DNA from: Corynebacterium sp. SCR221107
GTDB taxonomy: Bacteria; Actinomycetota; Actinomycetes; Mycobacteriales; Mycobacteriaceae
NCBI RefSeq assembly: GCF_027886475.1
Contig: NZ_CP115670.1
Coordinates: 62,001-126,000 of the forward strand
Reading direction: 5' to 3'
Length of the DNA: 64,000 bases
Part shown: positions 34,365 to 42,911 of the stretch, piece after piece
How positions within the stretch are numbered: position 1 is the stretch's first letter
Layout of the letters: every line of letters begins with the position of its first letter
Translations under genes and position numbers: made by a program
The notes under the pieces: model-generated
The model's database searches: none
Told to the model about the DNA's origin: nothing
What the model saw: the letters and a program-made list of their open reading frames with translations, nothing else

Positions 34365-34931
34365 GTGAGCACCACCGATGCCGCCCCCACCTTCGTCCCC
34401 GACTGGTACCACCCGGATCGGGAGAACCTCACCTGGGAAACCTTCGGCGAGGCAAGCCGCAACCTGTCGCAGCAGATCGTTGATTCCGGTTGGATGCCGG
34501 ACCTGATCATCGGGGTGGCCCGCGGCGGTCTCATCCCCGCCGGTGCGATCGGTTACGCCATCGGCATGAAGGCCATGGGAAGCATCAACGTGGAGTTCTA
34601 CACCGCCATCGGCGAGACCCTGCCCGAGCCGGAGTTGCTGCCGCCGTACCTGGACGCCTCCGATCTCGCGGGCAAGAAGGTGCTCGTGGTCGACGACGTC
34701 GCCGACTCCGGCAAGACCCTGGACCTGGTCTGTCGCATCCTTGAGCACGAGGACCTCGACCCGGCCAAGCCGAAGATTGGCGTGGATGTGCGCTCGGCGG
34801 TGATCTACACCAAGCCGGTGACCATCTTCAAACCGGATTATGTCTGGCGGGAGACCGACAAGTGGATCAACTTCTGCTGGTCCGTGCTCCCGGTGATTAC
34901 TGCCGACGGCAGCCACATCGAAGGACACTAG
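34365..34931 (+). CDS. Phosphoribosyltransferase (xanthine/hypoxanthine-type purine salvage)
   Basis: A 188-residue type I phosphoribosyltransferase. The PRPP-binding loop VLVVDDVADSGKT (about residues 103-115) is complete, and the N-terminal IIGVARGGLIPAG supplies the PPi loop. The overall pattern resembles xanthine-guanine or xanthine phosphoribosyltransferases, which return free purine bases to the nucleotide pool. The start is a GTG behind AAAGGAG. The exact base used cannot be decided from the sequence. Confidence 0.82.
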   Translation: MSTTDAAPTFVPDWYHPDRENLTWETFGEASRNLSQQIVDSGWMPDLIIGVARGGLIPAGAIGYAIGMKAMGSINVEFYTAIGETLPEPELLPPYLDASDLAGKKVLVVDDVADSGKTLDLVCRILEHEDLDPAKPKIGVDVRSAVIYTKPVTIFKPDYVWRETDKWINFCWSVLPVITADGSHIEGH

Positions 34932-34984
34932 GGCCGGATGGAGGGCTGGGGATGTCCCGCCCACGGCCCAACGAACGCCAATTG

Positions 34985-35033
34985 ACCCCGCCGCCTGCGC
35001 TCACAAAGCGCGACCAGCGGGGTTTGCTTTTTC
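34985..35033 (+). terminator. Terminator after the phosphoribosyltransferase gene
   Basis: ACCCCGC (34985-34991) pairs with GCGGGGT (35017-35023), with an inner TGCGC/GCGCG helix, and TTTGCTTTTTC follows. Confidence 0.75.
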
Positions 35034-35105
35034 GGGTTGGTGCGCGGGCCGGGGCTGGACTAGTCTCAAACGGTTGCCCACACGAGACCGTTAAAAGGAG
35101 CCCTC

Positions 35106-36623
35106 ATGCACGCCACTTCGGAACCGCTGCCACCCACCGGGGTGGTCGATTCCTTCCGCTTCGCCTTTTCCTCGCCCACGCGCCTGCGCCGGGAGGTCTT
35201 CGGCGGGCTGGCGGTCGCGCTCGCGCTGATCCCTGAGGTCTTGAGCTTTTCCATCGTGGCGGGACTCGACCCCAAGGTGGGCTTGTACGCCTCGGTGATC
35301 ATGGCGATCTCCATCGCCTTTACCGGCGGGCGCCCGGCGATGATCTCCGCGGCCGCCGGCGCCGTGGCGCTGGTGATCGCGCCCCTTTCTTATTCTCACG
35401 GCGTGAACTACGTGGTGGCGGCGGTGCTGCTGGCCGGGGTTCTGCAGCTCGTGTTTGCCGCCTTGGGCGTGGCCAGGCTCATGCGGTTTATTCCGCGCAG
35501 CGTGATGACCGGCTTCGTCAATGCGCTGGGGATCATGATGTTTGCCGCCCAATTCGGGGACATTTATCGGGTCCCGTGGCAGGTGTATCCCCTGGTGGGG
35601 GCGGGTTTGGCGGTGATGGTGCTGTGGCCGAAGCTCACCCACGTGGTGCCCGCGCCCTTGGTGACCATCGTGGTGGTCACCGCGCTGGCGCTGCTGACCG
35701 GGTGGCAGGTGCCCACCGTCGCCGACAAGGGCGAGCTGCCCACCTCGCTGCCTGGGCTGATGCTTCCCGACGTCCCCCTAACACTCGATACGCTCACGCT
35801 GATCGCCCCCTATGCCTTCGGCGTGGCGCTGGTTGGCCTCATGGAGTCGCTGCTGACCGCCAAGCTGGTCGACGACATCACCGACACCCACTCGGATAAG
35901 ACCCGCGAGTCCTATGGCCAGGGCTTGGGCAACATCGCCTCGGCGCTGTTCGGCGGCATGGGCGTGTGCGCGATGATCGGGCAGACCATGATCAACGTCA
36001 AGGGTGCGGGCGGGCGCACCCGCCTGTCGACCCTGCTGACCGGCGTGTTCCTGCTCATCCTGGTGGTGCTGTTCGGCGAGGCGGTCGGCGCCATCCCGAT
36101 GGCCGGGCTGGTGGCGGTCATGCTGGTGATCGCGGGCACCACGGTGAACTGGCATTCCCTGCACCCGCGCACGTTGAAGCTCATGCCGCTGTCGGAGACG
36201 GTGGTTATGCTCGTCACCGTGGTGGGTATGGTGGCCACCCATAATCTCGCCGTCGGCGTCATCGCCGGGGTTGTTGCGGCGATGGTGGCGTTTGCGCGCC
36301 GGGTCGCGCACGTGGTGGAGGTAACCAAGGAGACGGGCACCTCCCGCGATGGGGAGGACGCGGGCACCGTCACGTACCGCGTGACCGGCCAGCTATTCTT
36401 CGCATCCTCCAATGACCTGGCCTATTCCTTCGACTACACCGACCCGTCCACCACGGTGGTCATTGATCTCAGCGCGGCGCAGGTCTGGGATGCCTCCACG
36501 GTGGCCACCCTCGATGCCGTGCAGGCGAAGTTCGCCGAGCGGGGCGTGAACGTCACCATTTACGGCCTGGATCCGCTCAGCAGCCAGCGCCTCGCGCGGC
36601 TCAGCGGCAGGCTTGGGGACTAG
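35106..36623 (+). CDS. SulP-family anion transporter with STAS domain
   Basis: A 505-residue transporter. About 10-14 membrane segments cover residues 30-395, opening with the SulP pattern LAVALALIPEVLSFSIVAG and GLYASVIMAI. The C-terminal 90 residues form a cytoplasmic STAS domain (TTVVIDLSAAQVWDASTVATL). SulP proteins carry sulfate, bicarbonate or dicarboxylates. The start at ATG 35106 follows AAAGGAG. No cysteine or sulfate genes lie nearby, so the substrate stays open. Confidence 0.9.
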   Translation: MHATSEPLPPTGVVDSFRFAFSSPTRLRREVFGGLAVALALIPEVLSFSIVAGLDPKVGLYASVIMAISIAFTGGRPAMISAAAGAVALVIAPLSYSHGVNYVVAAVLLAGVLQLVFAALGVARLMRFIPRSVMTGFVNALGIMMFAAQFGDIYRVPWQVYPLVGAGLAVMVLWPKLTHVVPAPLVTIVVVTALALLTGWQVPTVADKGELPTSLPGLMLPDVPLTLDTLTLIAPYAFGVALVGLMESLLTAKLVDDITDTHSDKTRESYGQGLGNIASALFGGMGVCAMIGQTMINVKGAGGRTRLSTLLTGVFLLILVVLFGEAVGAIPMAGLVAVMLVIAGTTVNWHSLHPRTLKLMPLSETVVMLVTVVGMVATHNLAVGVIAGVVAAMVAFARRVAHVVEVTKETGTSRDGEDAGTVTYRVTGQLFFASSNDLAYSFDYTDPSTTVVIDLSAAQVWDASTVATLDAVQAKFAERGVNVTIYGLDPLSSQRLARLSGRLGD

Positions 36624-36669
36624 GGAGTAAAGCAGCTGGCGCGCCCACCGATGGGGCACAATGGTGTCC

Positions 36670-37722
36670 ATGACTTATGACGAGCGGATCTTCTTCGGCA
36701 ACGATTACAACCGCACCGCGCACCCCCAGGTGCTGCAGGCGCTCGTAGAGACCCAGGCGCAGACCCACACCGGGTACGGCCTGGATGCGATCAGCGCGCA
36801 GGCGGCGGAGAAGATTCGCGCGGCGGCACACAACCCGCAGGCGGACGTTCATTTCTTAGTTGGCGGCACCCAGGCCAACGTCACCGTGGTCGATGCCGTG
36901 CTGCGCCCGTGGGAGGGCGTGATCAGCCCGGTCGGTGGGCACATTAACGTCCACGAGACCGGCGCGGTGGAACACACTGGCCACAAAATCCTGGGGGTAA
37001 ACAGCGCCGACGGCAAGCTTCGGGCCTCACAGATCACCGCGGTGGTGGAGGAATATGAGGAAAGTGGCACGCTGGAGCACATGGTCACCCCGAAGCTGGT
37101 GTACATCTCCCAGCCCACGGAGTTCGGCACCCGCTACCAAAAAGATGAGCTCGAGGCGATCGCGCAGGCGTGCCGACGCCACGGCCTGTTCCTTTTCGTC
37201 GATGGCGCGCGCTTGGGCTATGCCCTTTCCAGCGCGGGCAATGACGTGAGTTTGCCGGACCTGGCACGCCTGGCCGATGCCTTCACGATCGGCGGCACGA
37301 AGTGCGGTGCGTTGTTCGGGGAGGCCGTTGTGCTGCGTGAGGCCGCGGTGGCACCGCATTTCCGCAGCTCCATCAAGCAAAACCTTGGGATGTTGGCCAA
37401 GGGCTGGCTCATCGGCGCGCAGTTTGATGCGCTTTTCAGCGATGGCCTGTACGAGTCGATCACCGCCCGCGCCTGCGCCCAGGCCGCCGATATCCGCGCG
37501 GCCGCGTCGCACGCGGGCATCGATTGCTTCATCGACAGCCCCACCAACCAGCAGTTCTTCGTCCTGACCAAGGCGCAACATGAGGCCCTGGCGCGGCGTT
37601 TCGTCGTGCAGTTTATTTGCGCCGGCCCCACCCCGGGCACCGATGTGGTCCGGGTCTGCACATCCTGGTCGACCGAAGATAGGGACGTTGCCGTGCTTAT
37701 CGACGCCCTGGGGTCGCTGTGA
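36670..37722 (+). CDS. ltaE: Low-specificity L-threonine aldolase
   Basis: A PLP enzyme that splits L-threonine or L-allo-threonine to glycine and acetaldehyde. This 350-residue protein has fold type I features: FLVGGTQANV, FVDGARLGYAL (the Asp that holds the PLP ring), and the Schiff-base lysine in TIGGTKCGALFG. I take ATG 36670 rather than 36661 because a -10-like CACAAT lies exactly 7 nt before it, as expected for a leaderless message, and no ribosome-binding site is visible. The stop overlaps the start of the CHY protein. Confidence 0.9.
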   Translation: MTYDERIFFGNDYNRTAHPQVLQALVETQAQTHTGYGLDAISAQAAEKIRAAAHNPQADVHFLVGGTQANVTVVDAVLRPWEGVISPVGGHINVHETGAVEHTGHKILGVNSADGKLRASQITAVVEEYEESGTLEHMVTPKLVYISQPTEFGTRYQKDELEAIAQACRRHGLFLFVDGARLGYALSSAGNDVSLPDLARLADAFTIGGTKCGALFGEAVVLREAAVAPHFRSSIKQNLGMLAKGWLIGAQFDALFSDGLYESITARACAQAADIRAAASHAGIDCFIDSPTNQQFFVLTKAQHEALARRFVVQFICAGPTPGTDVVRVCTSWSTEDRDVAVLIDALGSL

Positions 37723-38030
37723 TCAGGAAGGTGATCCACGGCAGGGGCGTCGATAAGCAGGGACGCTGCGCGCATTACCGCAGCGACCGTGATGTGGTGG
37801 GCAACAAGTGTGCCACCTGCGGGACGTACTGGGCCTGCCACCTGTGCCATGAAGAATACAATGACCACCCCTTCGGCCGGATGCCGGTCGATGAGGTGGC
37901 GGTGATTTGCGGGGCGTGCGGGCGTGAGATGGACTATCACGCCTACTCCGCGGCAAGCGCCTGCCCGGGCTGTGGGCACGCGTTTAACCCGGGGTGCTCG
38001 CTGCACGCGCCGATCTATTTTCAGGTCTAG
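37719..38030 (+). CDS. CHY-type zinc-finger protein
   Basis: A 103-residue protein rich in paired Cys and His: CAHY, CATCGTYWACHLCHEE, CGACGREMDYHAY and CPGCGHAF. This is the CHY zinc-finger pattern. The GTG start overlaps the TGA of ltaE (GTGA at 37719-37722), so the two are translationally coupled. Bacterial members have no settled function. Confidence 0.86.
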   Translation: MIRKVIHGRGVDKQGRCAHYRSDRDVVGNKCATCGTYWACHLCHEEYNDHPFGRMPVDEVAVICGACGREMDYHAYSAASACPGCGHAFNPGCSLHAPIYFQV

Positions 38031-38590
38031 CGGGAGCTACCGGCGTTGACCTGGCCGAAGACCTGGTTGAAGAAGTTGGCGACGATCGAAGCCAGGTCCG
38101 GGATCGTAAAGGAGCCAACGCCAGGGACCGGCACTGCTACGGTCGGGGTTCCTGCCGGAAGCGGGATGGAGATGTTTTGGCCAAGACCCTGGAAACCAAA
38201 GGATGCGGCGGCGTTGGCCGTGGTGGCCACGGAGTTGTTAGCCTGGGGAACATAAGCGGTTGCCGTGTCAGCGGTGGCGGTCGTGGTGTTGGTGGTGGCC
38301 GTGCCACCGCCCTTGAGACCACAGCGATTAGCGGCTTCTTCCACACGCGCCAGGGCGGAAAGGATCTGCGGGCCGCGGGAGTCGAACATGGCCAGGGTGC
38401 GGGCCTGGGCGACCTTGTTGTTGTAGTCGGCCTCGTTGGTCCAGTAGGCCGAAGCCTGGGCACACGAGATCTCACCGGAAGGAATCTTGGCGAGTGCATC
38501 ATCGATGGTGTCAGCACCAGCCGATGGGGCCACAGCAATCAAGCTGGCGGCGATGGTGGCGGAAGCTGCAAAAGTTTTCAGATAGCGCAT
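38027..38590 (-). CDS. Secreted protein of unknown function
   Basis: A protein of 187 residues from ATG 38590 (MRYLKTF). A second in-frame ATG at 38602 would add four. A clear signal peptide ends near the AGADT site at about residue 27. The mature part has a helical first half with two cysteines (SCAQASAY and ANRCGL) that may form a disulfide, then a Thr/Ala-rich linker, then a Val/Pro/Gly-rich C-terminal segment. It overlaps the CHY gene by 4 nt at its 3' end on the other strand. I do not recognise the family. Similar small secreted proteins are common in corynebacteria. Confidence 0.75.
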   Translation of the reverse strand: MRYLKTFAASATIAASLIAVAPSAGADTIDDALAKIPSGEISCAQASAYWTNEADYNNKVAQARTLAMFDSRGPQILSALARVEEAANRCGLKGGGTATTNTTTATADTATAYVPQANNSVATTANAAASFGFQGLGQNISIPLPAGTPTVAVPVPGVGSFTIPDLASIVANFFNQVFGQVNAGSSR

Positions 38591-38602
38591 GACCCATAGC
38601 AT

Positions 38603-38897
38603 TTCATAAATGTGAAAATTGTGAAAGGCGTGACTGGCGCTTTTTGGCGACTCACAGGAAATTATCCGGCAGTTGCCATCAACCTCTTCGCCCCGCGTGC
38701 ACCGACGGTTGTCGTATGAGAGGTTGTATGAGAAGTCGCAAATGAAAGCGCAATAAGGAGCGGTCGACTGACATCGAATCGGTAGGCGTTGACCGCGCTG
38801 CGATGTCTATTTGCCGTCCGTGCAACGGTTGTTTCAGAAGATGAGCAAGGAAAATCCCCTGCGATTCGTGGAGGAAACGCAGGGGATTAGGTGGTGT
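38603..38897. other. Intergenic region with creatinine-operon terminator
   Basis: About 295 bp. Its left part should hold the promoter of the secreted-protein gene. The right end is the terminator listed at 38851-38888. I see no gene. Confidence 0.5.
38851..38888 (-). terminator. Terminator of the creatininase operon
   Basis: AATCCCCTGCG (38853-38863) and CGCAGGGGATT (38878-38888) form a perfect 11-bp stem with a 14-nt loop, 9 nt past the creatininase stop. In the minus direction TT follows the stem. Confidence 0.8.
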
Positions 38898-39788
38898 TTA
38901 GGCACCTGCCGGAACGTGCATCTGAGGGGCAGTGTCGGTGGCAGCCGAAGCTGGGGTAGGTGCTGCGCCGAACTCGTCCAAGCAGATCGCGAGGATGCCG
39001 TCGGTGGTGGCGCGGGTAATAATTTCACCCTTGGCCGCGGTCGCTGTAGCCGCGTTGGCGAGCGATCCCTCCGGCGGAATGTCGCTTGCCCGGTTGGGTA
39101 CTCGAATGTGAGTGGGTGGGGTAAACGGTGCAAGCAGCGGGATGCGGTCGGTGCGCACCAAGTTCGGTGCCAAATGCAGCATGAGGGAGGTCTCGGTCAC
39201 CGCGCCGTGCTCGAGCGCCCAGCCGGGGAAGATATCCTCGCTGAAGACTTCCTTGATGACCGACTCAGGCAGCGGATCCCACCAGTTGGTCTGAACCATG
39301 ACCGCCTGGTGTCCGGTCGCGGCATCCACCTTGATCATGGCTTCCTGGATCGGGAATTGGTTCTCAAAGTGAGAATTGACGATGAGAATCTTGTGGAAGC
39401 CGTCGGCGATGAGCTCGCCGAGGACATCCTCGAAAAGTGCGATGACGGTTGTGGCCGACAGGTCAACGGTGCCGGGAAACAGGGGGCCTCCGCCACTAAA
39501 CGGGTTGGAGCGATATCCGTAGTCGATCGGCGGGAGGACGACAGCGCCAGCGATCCCTAATTCGGGCGAGCTCGTTGCCAGTTGCTCGAGGCCTGCGGCA
39601 ACGGTGTTCGCGATGCCCATACCAATGATGGTGTCCGTCCCAAGGGGCAGGTGCGGGCCGTGTTGCTCCAGGGAACCGACGGGCACGATAGCGATCTTAT
39701 CGGTGGAATCTGCGATTTCTTCCCAGGTCATGGTGAAAGCATCGCAGCGGCTAGCAGACAAGTGGGACAGTGCGGACAAGGTATTCAT
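38898..39788 (-). CDS. Creatininase (creatinine amidohydrolase) family protein
   Basis: Creatininase interconverts creatinine and creatine using two metal ions. This 296-residue protein has the metal motif SLEQHGPHLPLGTDT (about residues 39-53), NSHFENQFPIQEAM and WALEHGAVTETSLMLHL. The HFENQ and LEHGAVTETSLML segments resemble true creatininases more than the mycofactocin or riboflavin-pathway relatives, which usually carry NGHGGN. It starts 5 nt after the MHS-permease stop with AGAAGGAAA inside the end of that gene, so the two are co-transcribed. The AmtR-like boxes upstream of the permease point to control by nitrogen supply. Confidence 0.85.
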   Translation of the reverse strand: MNTLSALSHLSASRCDAFTMTWEEIADSTDKIAIVPVGSLEQHGPHLPLGTDTIIGMGIANTVAAGLEQLATSSPELGIAGAVVLPPIDYGYRSNPFSGGGPLFPGTVDLSATTVIALFEDVLGELIADGFHKILIVNSHFENQFPIQEAMIKVDAATGHQAVMVQTNWWDPLPESVIKEVFSEDIFPGWALEHGAVTETSLMLHLAPNLVRTDRIPLLAPFTPPTHIRVPNRASDIPPEGSLANAATATAAKGEIITRATTDGILAICLDEFGAAPTPASAATDTAPQMHVPAGA

Positions 39789-39793
39789 CGAGT

Positions 39794-41161
39794 CTAGATT
39801 TCCTTCTTGCTGGTGTGGCCCTGCAGGTCATTGGTGGGGGCGGCGAAGGCAACGGCGACTCCGGTCACGATTGCCGCTACTGCCAGGTAGAACGCTGGGG
39901 CGAGCACGGATCCCGTTGAACCGATCAGCCAGGTGGCGACCATGGGGGCGGTGCCGCCGAAGATGGCGTTTGCGAGGTTGAAGGTCAAAGCAAAGCCGGT
40001 CAGGCGCGTGCTGGTGGGGAACTGCTCCGAGAGGAAGGACGGCAGCACGCCGTCGTTAAGCGCAAGGATGCCGCCCAGGCAGACCTGCACCGTGACGATG
40101 ACAAGGAAACCTGAAGTATCTAGGAGGATGAAAGCCGGGACGATGCCAACCAGCATGGCTGCTGCCGCGACCAGCATGGTGGTGCGGCGCCCGAGGCGAT
40201 CGGAGAGGTAGCCGGTCAACAGTGCGAAGGCAACGTAGAAGGCGGAGGCGATGGAGGAGGAGATGAACGCCTGGGTGGAGTTCATTCCCAGCTCTTCGGA
40301 CAGATAAGTAGGCAGGTAGGTCAGGATGACGTAGAAGCCGATAGCGTTGAGGACGGCCCCGGCGAAGGCGACAACCAGTGCGCGTGGGTAGCGCAGGACC
40401 TCGACGATCGGGGTGGTCGAAGACGATGGCGTATCCGAGGCGGTGGCCTGCGTGAACTGCTCGGACTCCATGGTGTGGCGGCGGATCATGAGGCCGTAGA
40501 TGCCCAGGGGTGCGGCAAGCAGGAAGGGGATCCTCCAGCCCCAACTGGTGAGGGAGGCGTCGTCAAGCAAACCGGTCAAAGCCGCAGCGATAAGCGAGCC
40601 GAGCAGCAGGCCGGAAGCGGTAGCCGCCGGGACCACAGCCGCAAACAGTCCGCGCTTGTCCTTGGGCGCAACCTCAGACAGGTGGGTGGAAGCGCCGGCA
40701 TACTCGCCGGCGGCGGAAAAGCCTTGCACCATGCGGCAGGCAAGCAGCAGCAGTGGTGCGGCCGCTCCGATCGCTGCATGGCTAGGCAGAATGCCGATGC
40801 AGAAGGTGGCCGAACTCATCAAGACGATGGAGGTGGACAAGGTTCGGACGCGTCCGAGCCGATCACCGATGTGACCCCACACGATGGCGCCGATCGGGCG
40901 CACGAGGAAGGAGAGTGCAAACAGTCCGAAGGTAAAGATCAACGCGGTGCGTCCCTCAAGGTTGGGGAAGAAGACCGTGGCGACAATCGCGGACATATAA
41001 ACATAGGCGGCATAGTCGAACCACTCGATGAAGGTGCCGATGAAGCTGGCCTTCACGGAGTTGCGTACCTGGTGCTTGTCGGGCACGGGTGCGGCGGGTG
41101 CCACCGTGGGCGCGAAGGTGGGGGTTATGGCAGGTGAAGGTGCCTTGTTGATAATCGCCAT
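39794..41161 (-). CDS. MFS transporter, metabolite:H+ symporter (MHS) family, probable creatinine importer
   Basis: A 455-residue permease with 12 predicted membrane segments. The N-terminal pattern SFIGTFIEWFDYAAYVYMSA and the loop GHIGDRLGRVRTL are typical of the MHS group (ProP/ShiA relatives). The second half repeats the motif as GYLSDRLGRRT. The first 30 residues are Pro/Ala-rich. C. glutamicum has a creatinine transporter, CrnT, under AmtR control next to codA. The same context here makes this a CrnT candidate, although I cannot confirm orthology. The start follows GAGGT. Confidence 0.82.
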   Translation of the reverse strand: MAIINKAPSPAITPTFAPTVAPAAPVPDKHQVRNSVKASFIGTFIEWFDYAAYVYMSAIVATVFFPNLEGRTALIFTFGLFALSFLVRPIGAIVWGHIGDRLGRVRTLSTSIVLMSSATFCIGILPSHAAIGAAAPLLLLACRMVQGFSAAGEYAGASTHLSEVAPKDKRGLFAAVVPAATASGLLLGSLIAAALTGLLDDASLTSWGWRIPFLLAAPLGIYGLMIRRHTMESEQFTQATASDTPSSSTTPIVEVLRYPRALVVAFAGAVLNAIGFYVILTYLPTYLSEELGMNSTQAFISSSIASAFYVAFALLTGYLSDRLGRRTTMLVAAAAMLVGIVPAFILLDTSGFLVIVTVQVCLGGILALNDGVLPSFLSEQFPTSTRLTGFALTFNLANAIFGGTAPMVATWLIGSTGSVLAPAFYLAVAAIVTGVAVAFAAPTNDLQGHTSKKEI

Positions 41162-41294
41162 GATGATTACCTCACGGAATTAATGGTGCTAGGCGCACCG
41201 ACTGACGGGATGCGGAGGTGGGGTTCTGGCCAAGCGGGTGCTTGGTGAGTTCCTACTGAGCCGCAGAGTAATCGCGCATTTTACGCGCGGTCAA

Positions 41295-41407
41295 TTTCTA
41301 TCGGTTGATAGAGAGTGCAGGTCAATGAATAAATCTACACAGTTTCGATAGTGCGATAGTTATTTTCCCGAGCGTGTGTTAGGTTTTTTCTGTCGCGCGA
41401 TAGAAAA
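41295..41407. promoter_or_regulatory. Three AmtR-like boxes in the divergent creatinine promoter region
   Basis: The AmtR consensus in C. glutamicum is tttCTAT-N6-AtAGat/aA. Here CTAT-cggttg-ATAG lies at 41298-41311 (perfect core, preceded by TTT), CGAT-agtgcg-ATAG at 41346-41359 and CTGT-cgcgcg-ATAG at 41390-41403, the last flanked by TTT and AAAA. They sit between the MHS permease (start 41161) and codA (start 41476), so they can control both directions. AmtR represses nitrogen-scavenging genes when ammonium is plentiful. Confidence 0.78.
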
Positions 41408-41475
41408 ATCGCGCGCATGAATCACCACCCCCATCAAGGGGGAATGTAGTATCCACGACTGGGAGTTCAAGCACG

Positions 41476-42780
41476 ATGCTTATCCGAAACGCACAAATCC
41501 GAAGCGAATCTGCAGGTCAGCTCGTTGATATTCGCATCGATGATGGCCGAATCACCTGGATTCGCCCCGCGGGCGATGCCGCAGTGGCAGGCGTAGACAG
41601 CCAAGCACACAGTGGCCAGGGCGGCCGAAGCAGTCAGTCGGGTGAGTTCGGGGAAGTCGTCGACGTGGCGGGTAAGTTCGTGGCCTCGCAGCTGGTTGAA
41701 TCACACATCCACCTCGACTATGCGTTTAGCGCGGGAACGCCACGGGACAACGAGTCCGGCACGCTCTTTGAAGCCATTGAGATTTGGCGTGAACGCAAGC
41801 AGCTTGGCTTGGGTACTGCGGAGGAAGTGCGCGCAAAGGCCATCGCCGCAGCCCGCAGCGCGGCTAGCCACGGCGTTGGCTTCATCCGCACCCATGTCGA
41901 TGTCACCGATCCCGAGCTGGTCGCCTTGGGGGTCTTAGTAGATGTGAAGAAGGAAGTGGCCGATTTCTGCCAGATCGAGATCGTCGCCTTCCCGCAAAAT
42001 GGCATGTATGCCTACCCAGGCGGGGATGAGCTGGTAGAACGCGCGCTGCGGGAAGGCGCAGACGTTGTCGGTGCTATCCCACACCTTGAGCCCACGAGGG
42101 AAGATGGCGTCGCCTCCTTAAAGCACGCCTTCGATCTGGCGGAGAAGTTCGGTGCTCGGGTCGATGTCCATTGCGATGAGATCGACGATGAGCAGTCCCG
42201 TTTTGTGGAGGTTATGGCCGCCGAAGCCACCAAGCGCAGTATGCAGGGTCTGGCCAATGTCAGCCACGCGGTGGCGATGAGCTATTACACGCCCGGTTTC
42301 ATGGCTCGCCTCTTGCCCAAGATGCAGGCTGCGCAACTGAGCTTTTCCGTCTGTCCGAACGAAAACCTGCACCTGCAGGGCCGAGGCTTTAGCAATCCGG
42401 TGCCACGCGGGGTGGCTCCGGTAAAGCAGTTGGTGGATTTTGGCCTTAACGTCGCCTTTTGCCAGGACTCCATTTCTGACCCGTGGTATCCGATGGGTAA
42501 TGGTGATCTGGTGCGCATTATCGACACGGGCTTGCACGTTGGCCACATGCTCACGCCCGCCTACGTGGATACGTGCCTCGATTTTGCTACCACGAACCCA
42601 GCTCAGACCTTGGGCTTGAGCGACTATGGGATCGCTGAGGGCAAGCGGGCAAACCTCGTCGTGTTTGAGGCGGGCAGCGAGCGAGAGATCCTGCAGGAAA
42701 GTGCCCCGGTACTGTTGTCCATTCATGATGGGCGTACGGTGTTCGAACGCCCCAGCATGAACCCCGTGTGGCGCCTGTAG
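41476..42780 (+). CDS. codA: Cytosine/creatinine deaminase family amidohydrolase CodA
   Basis: A 434-residue TIM-barrel metal hydrolase. The metal ligands are visible as ESHIHLDYAF, VDVHCDEIDDEQS, NVSHAVAM and FCQDSISDPWYPMGNGD. In C. glutamicum the codA product removes ammonia from creatinine, giving N-methylhydantoin, and belongs to the AmtR regulon. An odd low-complexity insert (SQAHSGQGGRSSQSGEFG, about residues 42-59) lies in the N-terminal beta-sandwich. The gene is divergent from the permease-creatininase operon. Cytosine deamination is the alternative activity. Confidence 0.85.
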   Translation: MLIRNAQIRSESAGQLVDIRIDDGRITWIRPAGDAAVAGVDSQAHSGQGGRSSQSGEFGEVVDVAGKFVASQLVESHIHLDYAFSAGTPRDNESGTLFEAIEIWRERKQLGLGTAEEVRAKAIAAARSAASHGVGFIRTHVDVTDPELVALGVLVDVKKEVADFCQIEIVAFPQNGMYAYPGGDELVERALREGADVVGAIPHLEPTREDGVASLKHAFDLAEKFGARVDVHCDEIDDEQSRFVEVMAAEATKRSMQGLANVSHAVAMSYYTPGFMARLLPKMQAAQLSFSVCPNENLHLQGRGFSNPVPRGVAPVKQLVDFGLNVAFCQDSISDPWYPMGNGDLVRIIDTGLHVGHMLTPAYVDTCLDFATTNPAQTLGLSDYGIAEGKRANLVVFEAGSEREILQESAPVLLSIHDGRTVFERPSMNPVWRL

Positions 42781-42810
42781 TCCTATTTTCGGTTGTCCTT
42801 GCCCTTTGCG

Positions 42811-42825
42811 TTTGCTTACCGACGC
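42811..42825 (+). repeat. Dispersed intergenic repeat, copy (TTTGCTTACCGACGC)
   Basis: A 15-nt match 30 bp after the codA stop, between codA and the convergent nnr gene. Confidence 0.5.
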
Positions 42826-42911
42826 ACCCAGTGCGCCTGTGAACAGGCCATATGGCGGTCGCGGTGGGTGGTTTCAATCGACGTTGATGTATTCGTCCCA
42901 CCAACCGCCCC

